In this document: positions 49,959-59,906 of the stretch, in pieces | How positions within the stretch are numbered: position 1 is the first letter of the stretch | Layout of the letters: each line of letters starts with the position of its first letter | Assembly (NCBI RefSeq): GCF_038006205.1 | Contig: NZ_JBBOUU010000001.1 | Location: 932,001 to 996,000, forward strand | Direction of reading: 5' to 3' | DNA length: 64,000 nt | Origin: Solibacillus sp. FSL R7-0668 | Lineage (GTDB): Bacteria > Bacillota > Bacilli > Bacillales_A > Planococcaceae | Made by a program: the position numbers and the translations under genes | The notes under the pieces: model-generated | What the model was told of the DNA's origin: nothing | The model's database searches: none | Seen by the model: the letters and a program-made list of their open reading frames with translations, nothing else

Positions 49959-51605
49959 ATGAAGTCTTTAGACGGAATTAAATTTGCTGAAATGGTACAA
50001 ATGGGTGCACACCATCTTTACCAAAATGCAGCATATGTAGATTCACTAAATGTATTCCCTGTACCAGACGGGGATACGGGGACAAATATGAATTTGTCAA
50101 TGACATCTGGTGCAAACGAAACAGAAGCAAACGTAAATGAACATATTGGGAAAGTAGCACAAAGCTTGTCGAAAGGGTTACTGATGGGTGCACGCGGAAA
50201 CTCAGGTGTTATTTTGTCGCAATTATTCCGTGGTTTCGGCAAAGCCATCGAAAAAGAGGCAACAATCGACGCGCAAGGTTTAGCAAAAGCATTCCAAGCG
50301 GGTGTTGATACAGCGTACAAAGCAGTTATGAAGCCGGTGGAAGGGACAATCCTAACGGTAGCACGTGAAGCAGCAGCAAAGGCGGTAGAAGTTGCAGAAG
50401 CTGAGCAAGATATGATTGCTGTGATGGAAGCGTTCACGACAGAAGCAAAGGCGTCATTAAACCGCACACCAGATCTTCTACCAGTGTTGAAAGAAGTTGG
50501 TGTAGTTGATAGTGGTGGTCAAGGTTTATTATTCGTTTATGAAGGCTTCCTTGCTTCTATGAAGGGCGAGCCATTACCAGAGAAAAATGAATCTTCTTTA
50601 GATGATTTAATTAATGCAGAACACCATCGTGTACAAGACTTCATGGATACATCAGATATCGAGTTTGGCTATTGTACAGAAATCATGGTTCGCTTTGAAG
50701 AGGATAAAGCACCATTTGACGAAGATCAATTCCGCCAAGAACTTAATCCAATGGGTGATTCCTTATTAGTTATTTCTGATGATGAAATTGCAAAAGTACA
50801 TATTCACTCGGAAACTCCAGGTGCTGTACTTGCTGCAGGTCAAAAATATGGTAGCCTAATTAAAATCAAAGTAGATAATATGCGAGAGCAACATTCTGCG
50901 ATTGTAGGGGATGCGCCAAAAGCACCTACAGCAAAAGCGCAACCAAAAGTACCGTACGCGATTGTAACGATTGCAATGGGTGAAGGTGTGGCAAACTTAT
51001 TACGTTCAATCGGTGCTTCTTATGTCATTGAAGGTGGTCAAACAATGAACCCTTCAACAGAAGACATCGTCAAAGCGGTCCAAGAAATTGGTGCTGAGCG
51101 CGTGTTAATTTTACCGAATAACAAAAATATTATTATGGCAGCAGAACAAGCAGCAGAGCTATTAGAAATTGAAGCAGCGGTTGTACCGACAAAAACGATT
51201 CCTCAAGGGATGGCGGCCATTTTAGCGTTCAACCCAGAAGAGTCTGTTGAAAACAATCAAAACAATATGACAACTGGCTTTGCACACGTAAAAACTGGAC
51301 AAGTAACATACGCTGTTCGTGATACATCAATCGATGGTGTTGAAATCCATAAAGACGACTACATGGCCCTAGCAGAAGGGAAAATCATTTTATCGACAAA
51401 AGAAATGATGGACGCTGCAAAGCAAGTGTTAGAAAACTTAATGGATGAAGAGGCAGAAATCGTAACCGTGATTTATGGTGAGGATGCTACAGCAGCGCAA
51501 GCCGAGGAATTACAAAGCTATATCGAAGAAAATTATTCAGATGCAGAAGTAGAAATTGTGGAAGGGAAACAATCCCTTTACCCATTCATCTTGTCTGTAG
51601 AATAA
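49959..51605 (+). CDS. yloV: DAK2 domain fatty acid kinase-like protein YloV (FakA type)
   Basis: About 548 residues. The N-terminal DAK2 (DhaL-like) ATP-binding domain covers about 10-195 and contains NVFPVPDGDTGTNMNLSM, whose aspartates bind magnesium, and GARGNSGVILSQLFRG. The C-terminal FakA domain (about 220-545) has EFGYCTEIMVRF and VLILPNNKNIIMAAEQA. FakA works with a FakB fatty-acid carrier to phosphorylate fatty acids. The start is uncertain: GAGGAGG at 49941-49947 suits ATG 49959 better than ATG 49950, which is only 2 nt away. Confidence 0.9.
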   Translation: MKSLDGIKFAEMVQMGAHHLYQNAAYVDSLNVFPVPDGDTGTNMNLSMTSGANETEANVNEHIGKVAQSLSKGLLMGARGNSGVILSQLFRGFGKAIEKEATIDAQGLAKAFQAGVDTAYKAVMKPVEGTILTVAREAAAKAVEVAEAEQDMIAVMEAFTTEAKASLNRTPDLLPVLKEVGVVDSGGQGLLFVYEGFLASMKGEPLPEKNESSLDDLINAEHHRVQDFMDTSDIEFGYCTEIMVRFEEDKAPFDEDQFRQELNPMGDSLLVISDDEIAKVHIHSETPGAVLAAGQKYGSLIKIKVDNMREQHSAIVGDAPKAPTAKAQPKVPYAIVTIAMGEGVANLLRSIGASYVIEGGQTMNPSTEDIVKAVQEIGAERVLILPNNKNIIMAAEQAAELLEIEAAVVPTKTIPQGMAAILAFNPEESVENNQNNMTTGFAHVKTGQVTYAVRDTSIDGVEIHKDDYMALAEGKIILSTKEMMDAAKQVLENLMDEEAEIVTVIYGEDATAAQAEELQSYIEENYSDAEVEIVEGKQSLYPFILSVE

Positions 51606-51651
51606 TGGCTTTTGATTCTTAAGTATCTAAATAGTTGTTTTTTTAAACATT

Positions 51652-51685
51652 CGACTCTCGTGAAATAGCGAGGGTCGTCTTTTCG
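51652..51685 (+). terminator. Terminator after yloV
   Basis: CGACTCTCG (51652-51660) pairs with CGAGGGTCG (51669-51677, one G-T pair), followed by TCTTTT. Confidence 0.8.
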
Positions 51686-51700
51686 TTTTTAACAAGAAAT

Positions 51701-51729
51701 TTGTTAATTATAGAAAAAATGGTTAAAAT
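51701..51729 (+). promoter_or_regulatory. Sigma-A promoter of sdaAB
   Basis: TTGTTA (51701-51706), a 17-nt spacer and TAAAAT (51724-51729), about 40 nt before sdaAB. A small inverted repeat AACAA/TTGTT overlaps the -35. Confidence 0.6.
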
Positions 51730-51770
51730 AGTAGTGAATAGAAGCATGAAAGAAAACGGAGGGGCCTCTT

Positions 51771-52433
51771 ATGAAATTTACATCAGTTTTTGATATTATC
51801 GGACCTGTGATGATCGGTCCTTCTTCATCGCATACAGCGGGTGCAGCGCGAATTGGGCGAGTAGCACGTGATTTATTTGGCCGTCAGCCGAAATGGGTGA
51901 AAATTTACCTATATGGCTCGTTTGCAGAGACTTATCGTGGTCACGGAACAGACGTTGCACTTGTCGGTGGCTTATTGGATTATGATACGGATGACGAGCG
52001 TATTAAAACAGCCTTTACAGAAGCAGAAAAAGCAGGCTTGCAATTTGAATTTATCCCCGAAACGGCCAATAAAGAACATCCAAACACAGCACGTTTACTG
52101 ATGGGTGATGATGCAGGCGAAATGAGTGTGGAAGGGATTTCAATTGGTGGCGGTAAAATCGAAATTAGCGAAGTAAACGGTTTCAAACTACGTCTAACTG
52201 GTGGAATGCCAGCTATTTTAGTTGTCCATGACGACCGCGCAGGCTGTATCGCAAATGTTGCCAACTGTTTAGCAATGCATCATGTTAACATCGGTCATAT
52301 GGAAGTATCTCGCATTGAGCGTGGTTTAACGGCGTTAATGGTGATTGAGGTGGATCAAAATATCGATGCGCGCATTATCGAGCAAATTTCTTACATCCCA
52401 CATATAACAAAAGTTTCAAAAATTAATAACTAA
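51771..52433 (+). CDS. sdaAB: L-serine dehydratase, beta subunit
   Basis: 220-residue small subunit of the iron-sulfur L-serine deaminase (serine to pyruvate and ammonia). SVFDIIGPVMIGPSSSHTAGAARIG is the conserved start. The C-terminal part (about 145-220) is an ACT domain (AILVVHDDRAGCIANVANCLAMHHVNIGHMEVSR). It is followed by the alpha subunit 11 nt later. Confidence 0.96.
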   Translation: MKFTSVFDIIGPVMIGPSSSHTAGAARIGRVARDLFGRQPKWVKIYLYGSFAETYRGHGTDVALVGGLLDYDTDDERIKTAFTEAEKAGLQFEFIPETANKEHPNTARLLMGDDAGEMSVEGISIGGGKIEISEVNGFKLRLTGGMPAILVVHDDRAGCIANVANCLAMHHVNIGHMEVSRIERGLTALMVIEVDQNIDARIIEQISYIPHITKVSKINN

Positions 52434-52444
52434 GGGGTGGTCAT

Positions 52445-53365
52445 ATGGATGTATTATTTCGTAGTGTTCGAGAATTAGTAGAGCTTGCTGAAAATGAAGG
52501 GAAGCTTATTTCAGAATTAATGATTGAGCAGGAAATGTTAATAAGTGGTCGTTCGCGTGAAGAAATTTTCGCGCAAATGGATCGTAACTTAACCGTGATG
52601 GAAGAAGCGGTTGAGCGTGGGCTTCGCGGGGTGCAATCCGTAACAGGCTTAACAGGCGGTGATGCGGTATTATTACAAAACTATATCGCACAGGGCAATT
52701 CACTTGCAGGTGATTTATTATTAGATGCCGTTAGTAAAGCAGTAGCGACGAATGAGGTTAATGCGGCAATGGGGACGATTTGTGCGACACCAACTGCGGG
52801 TTCTGCAGGCGTTGTTCCGGGCACATTATTTGCGGTTAAAAATAAATTAAACCCAACACGTGAGCAAATGATTCGTTATTTATTCACTTCAGGTGCATTT
52901 GGCTTTATCGTAGCGAACAATGCGTCGATCTCAGGGGCTGAAGGAGGCTGTCAAGCAGAGGTCGGAAGTGCATCGGCAATGGCAGCAGCGGCAATCGTCG
53001 AAATGGCGGGCGGTTCACCGCAACAAAGTTCAGATGCATTTGCCATTACATTAAAAAATATGCTCGGCCTTGTATGTGACCCGGTAGCCGGTCTTGTTGA
53101 AGTACCTTGTGTGAAGCGTAATGCAATGGGTGCGTCCAATTCACTCGTAGCAGCGGATATGGCGTTGGCGGGCGTAACGAGCCGTATTCCATGCGATGAA
53201 GTAATTGGCGCGATGTATCGAATCGGTCAAGCGATGAGTCCGAATTTAAAAGAAACGGCACGCGGCGGATTGGCAGCAACACCTACAGGAAGAGCTATTA
53301 CGCATGCGATTTTTGAAGGCGGTAATCTAAAAGAAATTTTAAAATCACGCACAATTAATCATTAG
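52445..53365 (+). CDS. sdaAA: L-serine dehydratase, alpha subunit
   Basis: 306-residue catalytic subunit carrying the [4Fe-4S] cluster. Cluster cysteines are expected in MGTICATPTAGSAGVVPG, EGGCQAEVGSASAMA and LVCDPVAGLVEVPCVKRNAMGA, all present. AAGGGGTGG precedes the ATG. A terminator separates the sda pair from recG. Confidence 0.96.
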   Translation: MDVLFRSVRELVELAENEGKLISELMIEQEMLISGRSREEIFAQMDRNLTVMEEAVERGLRGVQSVTGLTGGDAVLLQNYIAQGNSLAGDLLLDAVSKAVATNEVNAAMGTICATPTAGSAGVVPGTLFAVKNKLNPTREQMIRYLFTSGAFGFIVANNASISGAEGGCQAEVGSASAMAAAAIVEMAGGSPQQSSDAFAITLKNMLGLVCDPVAGLVEVPCVKRNAMGASNSLVAADMALAGVTSRIPCDEVIGAMYRIGQAMSPNLKETARGGLAATPTGRAITHAIFEGGNLKEILKSRTINH

Positions 53366-53374
53366 CTATAATTT

Positions 53375-53408
53375 GAATGTGTCCCTCTTTGGATGCATTC
53401 ATTTTTTT
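53375..53408 (+). terminator. Terminator after sdaAA
   Basis: GAATGTGTCC (53375-53384) pairs with GGATGCATTC (53391-53400) using two G-T pairs, followed by ATTTTTTT. Confidence 0.85.
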
Positions 53409-53482
53409 ATTTCAAATAGAACGTATGCACCCATTTTATGCTATGCTAAGTACAAACATTAAAATAAAGGAAGTGTCAAACG

Positions 53483-55522
53483 ATGATTCATGAACCGGTT
53501 TCGAATTTAAAAGGTATCGGAAAAGAAACAGCAGAACAGTTAGCAAAAATCGGCATCGATACCGTACATGATTTAATTTGGACATTTCCCTATCGTCATG
53601 AAGATTTTAGATTAAAAGATCTAGCCGAAACACCGCATAATGAACGGGTTACGATTGAGGCACGTGTAGAAAGTGAACCAACGGCATTATTTTTAGGGAA
53701 AAATAAATCACGCTTACAATTTACAGCATTAGCGGGAAGACATTTGATTAAAGTAGTATTCTTTAACCAAAACTATTTACGTCAAAAAATTTCAATAGGC
53801 ATGACGATTACCGTTACAGGGAAATGGGATCGCGGTCGTCAAGTGCTCGTCGGTAGCTCGGTAACATTCGGACCAAAAACTGAGCAAGTGGATTTTGAAC
53901 CCGTCTATAGTTTAAAAGGGGGCTTGCAGCAAAAGCGCTTTCGCAAATACATGCGCCAAGCCCTTGATACAGCAAAAGAAGAATTACGCGAAACCTTGCC
54001 ACAGACGATTCGTGAAAACTACCAATTATTAGCGTTACAAGATGCGCTAGAGGGCGTGCATTTTCCGACAGATGCCGACCATGCAAAACAAGCGCGACGT
54101 CGTTTTGTTTATGAGGAGCTACTTGAATTTCAGCTGCGCATTCAAGCGTTACGAAAAACGAATAAAGAGCTCGAAAAGGGAATTTCTATTCGCTATGATT
54201 TAGAAAAATTAAAAGCATTTATCGCTACATTACCTTATGAACTGACTGGTGCCCAAAAACGTGTAGTCAATGAAATATGCAAAGATTTATTAATTCCACA
54301 GCGCATGAACCGCTTACTACAAGGGGATGTTGGTTCTGGGAAGACGGTTGTCGCGGCAATTGGCTTATACGCAGCAGTTACGGCTGGCTATCAAGGGGCA
54401 TTAATGGCACCAACTGAAATTTTAGCCGAGCAGCATGCGGAAAACTTACATGCGTGGTTTGACCCCATTGGCATTAAGGTGGCGCTCTTATCAGGTTCAA
54501 CAAAAGCAAAGGTACGTCGGGAGCTATTAGCGCAACTTGCCGCGGGAGAAATTGATATTTTAATCGGGACGCATGCGCTTATACAGCCGGATGTGGAATT
54601 TAACCAATTAGGCTTTGTCATTACCGACGAGCAGCACCGTTTTGGCGTAGAGCAACGGCGAGTATTGCGTGAAAAAGGTGAAAATCCAGATGTCTTATTT
54701 ATGACAGCTACGCCTATTCCGCGAACATTGGCCATTACGGTATTTGGTGAAATGGATGTATCCATTATCGATGAGCTACCAGCAGGGCGAAAAGAAATCG
54801 AAACACATTGGCTAAAAAAAGAACAGCTAAATAGTGTATTAATGCGAATGGCGCAAGAGCTGGAGGCGGGGCGCCAAGCATATGTCATTACACCACTGAT
54901 AGAAGAATCAGACAAGCTTGATGTACAAAATGCCGTCGATGCATATGAACATTTAGCGCTGTACTTTGGCAATCGTTTTAAAGTAGGATTAATGCACGGA
55001 AAATTACATCCAGATGAAAAGGATGCGGTTATGCGCGCATTTAATGATGGGGAGATTCATGTGTTGGTATCGACAACGGTTGTCGAAGTAGGGGTAAATG
55101 TTCCGAATGCGACGTTTATGACTATTTATGATGCCGAGCGCTTTGGTTTAGCGCAGCTCCATCAATTACGAGGACGTGTTGGGCGTGGAGAGCATCAGTC
55201 GTATTGTGTATTAATTGCTGATCCGAAAACCGATGAGGGTAAAGAGCGCATGATGAGTATGACCGAAACGAATGACGGCTTCCGATTAGCCGAAAAGGAT
55301 TTAGAGCTACGTGGCTCCGGTGATTTTTTCGGGAAGCGTCAAAGTGGGTTACCAGAATTTAAAATGGCGGATTTAGTACATGATTATCGAGCGCTTGAAA
55401 CAGCAAGACAGGATGCGGCGAAAATGCTGTACGAGGATGCGTTCTGGCAAGATGCGGAGTACGAGGGGCTACGTGAAAAACTGGTAGCATCGGGTGTACT
55501 TGAAGGAGATCGTATGGATTAA
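53483..55522 (+). CDS. recG: ATP-dependent DNA helicase RecG
   Basis: 679-residue fork-reversal helicase. The N-terminal wedge domain begins with LKGIGKETAEQLAKIGIDTVHDLIWTFPYRHED and includes an OB fold. The helicase core has LLQGDVGSGKTVVAAIG (Walker A), MAPTEILAEQHA, VITDEQHRFGVEQR (DEQH box), MTATPIPRTLA and QLRGRVGRGEHQSYC. AAGGAAGTG precedes the ATG. In B. subtilis fapR follows directly; here a VOC-fold gene intervenes. Confidence 0.97.
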   Translation: MIHEPVSNLKGIGKETAEQLAKIGIDTVHDLIWTFPYRHEDFRLKDLAETPHNERVTIEARVESEPTALFLGKNKSRLQFTALAGRHLIKVVFFNQNYLRQKISIGMTITVTGKWDRGRQVLVGSSVTFGPKTEQVDFEPVYSLKGGLQQKRFRKYMRQALDTAKEELRETLPQTIRENYQLLALQDALEGVHFPTDADHAKQARRRFVYEELLEFQLRIQALRKTNKELEKGISIRYDLEKLKAFIATLPYELTGAQKRVVNEICKDLLIPQRMNRLLQGDVGSGKTVVAAIGLYAAVTAGYQGALMAPTEILAEQHAENLHAWFDPIGIKVALLSGSTKAKVRRELLAQLAAGEIDILIGTHALIQPDVEFNQLGFVITDEQHRFGVEQRRVLREKGENPDVLFMTATPIPRTLAITVFGEMDVSIIDELPAGRKEIETHWLKKEQLNSVLMRMAQELEAGRQAYVITPLIEESDKLDVQNAVDAYEHLALYFGNRFKVGLMHGKLHPDEKDAVMRAFNDGEIHVLVSTTVVEVGVNVPNATFMTIYDAERFGLAQLHQLRGRVGRGEHQSYCVLIADPKTDEGKERMMSMTETNDGFRLAEKDLELRGSGDFFGKRQSGLPEFKMADLVHDYRALETARQDAAKMLYEDAFWQDAEYEGLREKLVASGVLEGDRMD

Positions 55523-55588
55523 AGGTTTGAAAATTTGAAATGGTGGAATAATAAAAAGCTAATAAAAAATAGAAATGAGGAATAATTG

Positions 55589-56011
55589 ATGGCGAAAATG
55601 CATCCGTATTTTGTATTTAAAGGGGAAACGAAAGAAGCAGTCGCACTGTATGCCAAGCTGTTTAATGCAAAAAATGTAAACGTATTAACATTTGGCGAAA
55701 TGCCAGAAGACCCAGCACATCCCGTACCGGAGGAAGCTAAGCATTTAGTCATGCATGCTTTCATCGAATTAGAAGGGGATATGAAAATGATGTTCTCGGA
55801 TACATTCCCAGGCTCACCACAAGTAACGGTAGGGGATAATATTACAATTGCCTATATGTCAGAGGATGAAAATCAAATTCGCTCAATCTTTGAAGGGTTA
55901 GCGGAGGGCGGCACAGTAACAATGCCTTTACAAGAAACATTTTGGAGCAAATGCTATGGACAAGTGACAGATAAGTTCGGCGTTTTATGGCAATTAAGCT
56001 ACGAGCAATAA
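55589..56011 (+). CDS. VOC superfamily protein (PhnB/YjdN-type glyoxalase fold)
   Basis: 140-residue protein of the vicinal-oxygen-chelate superfamily, PhnB/YjdN-like branch. Features include the start MHPYFVFKGETKEAVALYAKLF, HLVMHAFIELEGDMKMMFSDTFPG, NITIAYMSEDENQIRSIFEGLAEGG and the end WSKCYGQVTDKFGVLWQLSYE. The proteins fold as paired beta-alpha-beta-beta-beta units; substrates are mostly unknown and no function is assigned. I use ATG 55589 after GAGG; TTG 55586 is the frame's first codon. It sits between recG and fapR, which are adjacent in B. subtilis. Confidence 0.85.
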   Translation: MAKMHPYFVFKGETKEAVALYAKLFNAKNVNVLTFGEMPEDPAHPVPEEAKHLVMHAFIELEGDMKMMFSDTFPGSPQVTVGDNITIAYMSEDENQIRSIFEGLAEGGTVTMPLQETFWSKCYGQVTDKFGVLWQLSYEQ

Positions 56012-56022
56012 TGGATTTATGT

Positions 56023-56056
56023 AGAACGCGACAAAAAAGTTGTTGCGTTCTTTTTT
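56023..56056 (+). terminator. Terminator after the VOC gene
   Basis: AGAACGCGACAA (56023-56034) pairs with TTGTTGCGTTCT (56040-56051, one G-T pair), followed by TTTTT. Confidence 0.88.
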
Positions 56057-56075
56057 AGTACCATGTATATTGATA

Positions 56076-56092
56076 TTAGTACCAAGTGCTAA
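56076..56092 (+). promoter_or_regulatory. FapR operator at the fap operon promoter
   Basis: TTAGTACCAAGTGCTAA is a 17-bp near-palindrome matching the FapR box TTAGTACCTRGTACTAA at about 15 positions. A TTGATA -35-like hexamer (56070-56075) directly precedes it, so the box fills the -35/-10 spacer. FapR bound here would block RNA polymerase; malonyl-CoA or malonyl-ACP releases it. Confidence 0.78.
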
Positions 56093-56133
56093 TACTAATC
56101 TTATAGAAAATTAAAGGCAGGTAACAAATACGT

Positions 56134-56706
56134 ATGAAGCGTTCAAAAAAAGAGCGTCAGTCGTTATTGACGGAAAAAATAGCCGACAATCCTTTCATAA
56201 CAGATGAACAATTAGCAACAGAATTTAATGTCAGTGTTCAAACGATTCGTCTGGATCGCATGGAGTTAGCTATTCCGGAATTGCGTGAACGTATAAAGGA
56301 TGTTGCTGCGAAAAAATATGATGAAGTAAAATCACTGCCTCTGGATGAAGTGATTGGAGAAATTATTGATATAGAGCTAGACAATCGTGCTATTTCAATT
56401 TTTGATGTTGGAGAAGAACATGTTTTCCAACGTAATGGGATTGCACGAGGGCATCATTTATTTGCACAGGCTAATTCATTGGCGGTAGCGGTAATTGATG
56501 ACGAACTGGCGCTAACAGTAAAATCAAATGTTGCTTTTGTGAAACCTGTTAAAGCAGGGGATCGTGTTGTAACAAAAGCGATTGTAAAAGGAAGACACAC
56601 TGAAAAAAATCGGACATTAATTGACGTGATTTCAACGGTGGACAATGAAGTCGTTTTTAAAGGTGAATTTGAAATGTACCGCACGAAAGGTGAAGAAGTA
56701 ATATGA
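56134..56706 (+). CDS. fapR: Transcription factor FapR (fatty acid and phospholipid repressor)
   Basis: 190-residue repressor that senses malonyl-CoA. The N-terminal winged helix-turn-helix (about 1-60) contains [33 protein letters not shown]. The C-terminal hotdog-fold effector domain (about 75-185) contains [23 protein letters not shown] and [19 protein letters not shown]. It overlaps plsX by four bases and heads the fatty-acid operon, as in B. subtilis. An operator for its own product lies upstream at 56076. The binding site before the ATG is weak (GGCAGG). Confidence 0.96.
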   Translation: MKRSKKERQSLLTEKIADNPFITDEQLATEFNVSVQTIRLDRMELAIPELRERIKDVAAKKYDEVKSLPLDEVIGEIIDIELDNRAISIFDVGEEHVFQRNGIARGHHLFAQANSLAVAVIDDELALTVKSNVAFVKPVKAGDRVVTKAIVKGRHTEKNRTLIDVISTVDNEVVFKGEFEMYRTKGEEVI

Positions 56707-57698
56707 AGTTAGCAGTAGACGGTATGGGTGGAGACAATGCACCTCAAGCAATTGTCGAAGGCGTATTACTGGCCCTTGATGATTTTCCGAACTTAGAAAT
56801 TGATTTGTATGGTGACGAACAAAAGATGGCACCATATTTAAAGCAGCATAGCCGTTTAAACGTCGTACATTGTACAGAAGTTGTTGAAGCAGAGGATGAT
56901 CCAGCACGTGCGGTTCGTCGTAAAAAGGATTCTTCTATGACACGTATGCTTGATGCGGTAGCAGAAGGTAGAGCCGAGGCTTGTTTATCAGCGGGGAATA
57001 CCGGGGCATTAATGGCAGGCGGCTTGTTTAAAGTAGGGCGTATTGATGGGGTATCGCGTCCAGCGCTGGCAACAACATTACCAACAATGAATGGTGACGG
57101 CTTCTTAATGTTAGATTTAGGCGCGAATGCGGATGCTAAGCCTGAAAACTTATTGCAATACGCAATTATGGGGGATATTTATGTCAGACAAGTGCGTGGT
57201 CTTGCATCACCACGTGTCGGATTATTAAATATCGGTACCGAAGATAAAAAAGGTAACGAATTAACGAAATCGGCCTTTACATTATTAAAAGAAGCAGATT
57301 TTAATTTTGAAGGTAATGTGGAATCACGTGAGTTATTAAACGGGGTCGCGGATGTCGTAGTGACGGACGGCTTCACAGGAAATATGGTATTGAAGACACT
57401 TGAAGGAACAGCAGGCACGATTTTTAAAATGTTAAAAGAGGCATTATTCGCAACAACGAAAACAAAAATCGCAGCAGCGCTCGTAAAAAATGATTTAAAA
57501 CAATTAAAAGATAAGATGGATTACACCGAGTATGGTGGGGCGGCGTTATTCGGTTTAAAAGCACCTGTCATTAAAGCGCATGGTTCTTCCAATCCGCGTG
57601 CCATCTATAGTGCAATTCGACAAGCATCCATTATGGTGGAACATAAGGTATGTGAAACCATTACCGAAAAGATCGAACAATTGCCAAAATCAGAATAA
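56703..57698 (+). CDS. plsX: Phosphate acyltransferase PlsX
   Basis: 331-residue enzyme transferring acyl groups from acyl-ACP to phosphate, giving acyl-phosphate for Pls[22 protein letters not shown] is the conserved start, with [35 protein letters not shown] and [23 protein letters not shown]. It is translationally coupled to fapR (ATGA). Confidence 0.97.
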   Translation: MKLAVDGMGGDNAPQAIVEGVLLALDDFPNLEIDLYGDEQKMAPYLKQHSRLNVVHCTEVVEAEDDPARAVRRKKDSSMTRMLDAVAEGRAEACLSAGNTGALMAGGLFKVGRIDGVSRPALATTLPTMNGDGFLMLDLGANADAKPENLLQYAIMGDIYVRQVRGLASPRVGLLNIGTEDKKGNELTKSAFTLLKEADFNFEGNVESRELLNGVADVVVTDGFTGNMVLKTLEGTAGTIFKMLKEALFATTKTKIAAALVKNDLKQLKDKMDYTEYGGAALFGLKAPVIKAHGSSNPRAIYSAIRQASIMVEHKVCETITEKIEQLPKSE

Positions 57699-57722
57699 GT
57701 TTTTCACAAAGGGGAATTCGAT

Positions 57723-58676
57723 ATGACAAAAATTGCGTTTATTTTTCCGGGGCAAGGTTCGCAATCCGTGGGGATGGGTGCGGAGCTTGTAGCAAGCGAC
57801 GAAAAAAGTAACCAATATTATGTACGTGCAGACGAAGTGTTAAATTTACCATTGTCGGACTATATGTTAAATGGTCCACAGGAGACATTAACGCTGACGT
57901 ATCATGCACAGCCAGCACTTTTAACAACAGGTGTCATGATTGCGAAAAAGTTATTAGCTGCGGGGATTCAGCCACATTTTACGGCGGGTCATTCATTAGG
58001 AGAATATAGTGCATTCGTTATTTCAGAAGTAGTAACTTTTGAAGATGCGGTGAAAACAGTTCATCAGCGTGGGGTGTATATGGACGAGGCAGTGCCAGCA
58101 GGTCAAGGGGCAATGGCGGCAATTTTAGCATTGGACGGGGAACAGCTAAATGCCATTTGCGAACAAGTATCAGCTACTGGCGAAGTGGTGCAAGTGGCCA
58201 ACTTCAACTGCCCAGGCCAAATTGTGATTTCGGGGACGAAACAAGGTGTCGATGAGGCATGTAAACGTGCGAAGGAAGCTGGCGCAAAACGAGCGCTTCC
58301 ATTAGTAGTAAGTGGACCCTTCCATAGTGCGTTAATGCAAAAAGCGGCAGACAACTTAGCAACATCTATTTCAACATTAGCGATTCAAAGTCCGAAAATT
58401 CCGGTTGTGAGTAATGTAACCTCACAATTGTTAACAACACCTGAGCAAATTCAGCAAGAAATGGTTGCACAGGTAACGAGCTCAGTACAATGGGAGCAAA
58501 ATGTGCAAACACTGATTGCACAGGGGGTTACGGTATTTATCGAATGTGGTCCAGGCAAGGTGTTATCTGGGCTCGTGAAGAAAATTGATCGCAACGTGCA
58601 AACATATTGTGTCTATGATGAGGCAAGCTTTGCACAAGTTATGGAAGCATCAAAGGAGTGGACACAATGGGTTTAA
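57723..58676 (+). CDS. fabD: Malonyl CoA-acyl carrier protein transacylase
   Basis: 317-residue alpha/beta hydrolase-like transferase loading malonyl groups onto [22 protein letters not shown] is the oxyanion glutamine motif, [11 protein letters not shown] holds the active-site serine (about 91), and SGPFHSALM the active-site histidine. AAAGGGG precedes the ATG. It overlaps fabG by ten bases. Confidence 0.97.
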   Translation: MTKIAFIFPGQGSQSVGMGAELVASDEKSNQYYVRADEVLNLPLSDYMLNGPQETLTLTYHAQPALLTTGVMIAKKLLAAGIQPHFTAGHSLGEYSAFVISEVVTFEDAVKTVHQRGVYMDEAVPAGQGAMAAILALDGEQLNAICEQVSATGEVVQVANFNCPGQIVISGTKQGVDEACKRAKEAGAKRALPLVVSGPFHSALMQKAADNLATSISTLAIQSPKIPVVSNVTSQLLTTPEQIQQEMVAQVTSSVQWEQNVQTLIAQGVTVFIECGPGKVLSGLVKKIDRNVQTYCVYDEASFAQVMEASKEWTQWV

Positions 58677-59413
58677 CGGGGAAATGTGCCATTGTAACGG
58701 GCGCGTCACGTGGTATCGGTCGTGCAATTGCGTTAGAATTAGCAAGCCAAGGCGCGCGGGTTGTAGTCAATTACAGCGGTAGCGTGGAAAAAGCAAAGCA
58801 AGTTGTAGAAGAAATTCAAACAAATGGCGGCGAGGCAATTGCTGTACAAGCAGATGTAGCGAATGGAGAATCGGTACAACAATTAATGCAAACAGCGCTT
58901 GAAACATATGGTTCGATTGATATTTTAGTGAATAACGCCGGCATTACGCGCGATAATTTGATAATGCGTATGAAAGATGATGAATGGGATGATGTCATCA
59001 ACACCAATTTAAAAGGTGTGTTCCTTTGTACAAAAGCGGTAACGCGTCAAATGATGAAGCAGCGTGCGGGACGTATCATTAATATTTCGTCCATTGTTGG
59101 TGTTGCCGGGAACCCTGGTCAGGCAAATTACGTTGCAGCAAAGGCGGGGGTCATTGGGTTAACGAAAACAACGGCTCAAGAACTTGCATCACGAAATATT
59201 TTAGTTAATGCAATTGCACCGGGCTTTATTACAACAGAAATGACAGAGGGCTTACCTGAGGATTTAAAACAAGCCATGCTAAAGCAAATTCCGCTAGCAA
59301 AGCTTGGACAGCCAGAGGATATCGCAAAAGCCGTAACATTTTTCGCGTCCGACAGTGCTAATTACATTACGGGTCAAACCTTGCAAATCGATGGCGGTAT
59401 GGTAATGGCTTAG
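58667..59413 (+). CDS. fabG: 3-oxoacyl-[ACP] reductase FabG
   Basis: 248-residue short-chain dehydrogenase reducing 3-oxoacyl-ACP with NADPH. It has the nucleotide loop [36 protein letters not shown], the catalytic Ser and Tyr-Lys pair in [22 protein letters not shown], and [15 protein letters not shown] at the end. I use ATG 58667 ([11 protein letters not shown]) after AAAGGAGTGG. The open frame begins at a GTG at 58658. Confidence 0.97.
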   Translation: MGLTGKCAIVTGASRGIGRAIALELASQGARVVVNYSGSVEKAKQVVEEIQTNGGEAIAVQADVANGESVQQLMQTALETYGSIDILVNNAGITRDNLIMRMKDDEWDDVINTNLKGVFLCTKAVTRQMMKQRAGRIINISSIVGVAGNPGQANYVAAKAGVIGLTKTTAQELASRNILVNAIAPGFITTEMTEGLPEDLKQAMLKQIPLAKLGQPEDIAKAVTFFASDSANYITGQTLQIDGGMVMA

Positions 59414-59444
59414 TTTTTTAGCTTATTTGAGGGGAGGTGACATT

Positions 59445-59681
59445 ATGTCTACAGTATTTGAACGTGTATCAAAAGTAGTAGTTGACCGCTTAGGCGTTGA
59501 CGAAAGTGAAGTAAAATTAGAAGCATCATTCCGTGATGATTTAGGTGCCGATTCATTAGACGTTGTTGAGCTAGTAATGGAACTAGAAGACGAGTTCGAT
59601 ATGGAAATTTCTGATGAAGATGCAGAAAAAATCGGTACAGTTGGTGATGCTATCTCATACATCGAAAGCAAAGTTAGCTAA
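59445..59681 (+). CDS. acpP: Acyl carrier protein
   Basis: 78-residue acidic carrier with the phosphopantetheine serine in [23 protein letters not shown] (about 37). It is the fatty-acid intermediate carrier. ATG 59445 follows GGGGAGGTGA; the frame is open from 59427. It ends the fap operon at a terminator. Confidence 0.97.
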   Translation: MSTVFERVSKVVVDRLGVDESEVKLEASFRDDLGADSLDVVELVMELEDEFDMEISDEDAEKIGTVGDAISYIESKVS

Positions 59682-59692
59682 TAACTGAATGG

Positions 59693-59736
59693 AAAGGGTG
59701 CTCTGTTGAATTAATCTAACAGAACATCCTTTTTTT
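59693..59736 (+). terminator. Terminator after acpP
   Basis: AAAGGGTG then TCTGTT (59693-59707) pairs with AACAGA then CATCCTTT (59718-59732), with one C-A mismatch and a G-T pair, followed by a T run. Confidence 0.85.
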
Positions 59737-59906
59737 CTTAGGGGAAAATCAGAGGCGAACGCAAAATGATTGTCAAAGTATTTGCCATACGATTCACATT
59801 TGTCAAAATCCTTGACTTTACGCCTTTTTTTAGCGACTACCCTTTGCACAATAGTATAGAACAATGTAAACTAAACGATAGAAACTAGAAGGAAGGCAGA
59901 AAGTCC

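Noticed and set aside
54391-54972. 193-codon minus-strand open frame inside recG
   Set aside because: It lies antisense to the intact helicase core and has no recognisable domain or binding site.
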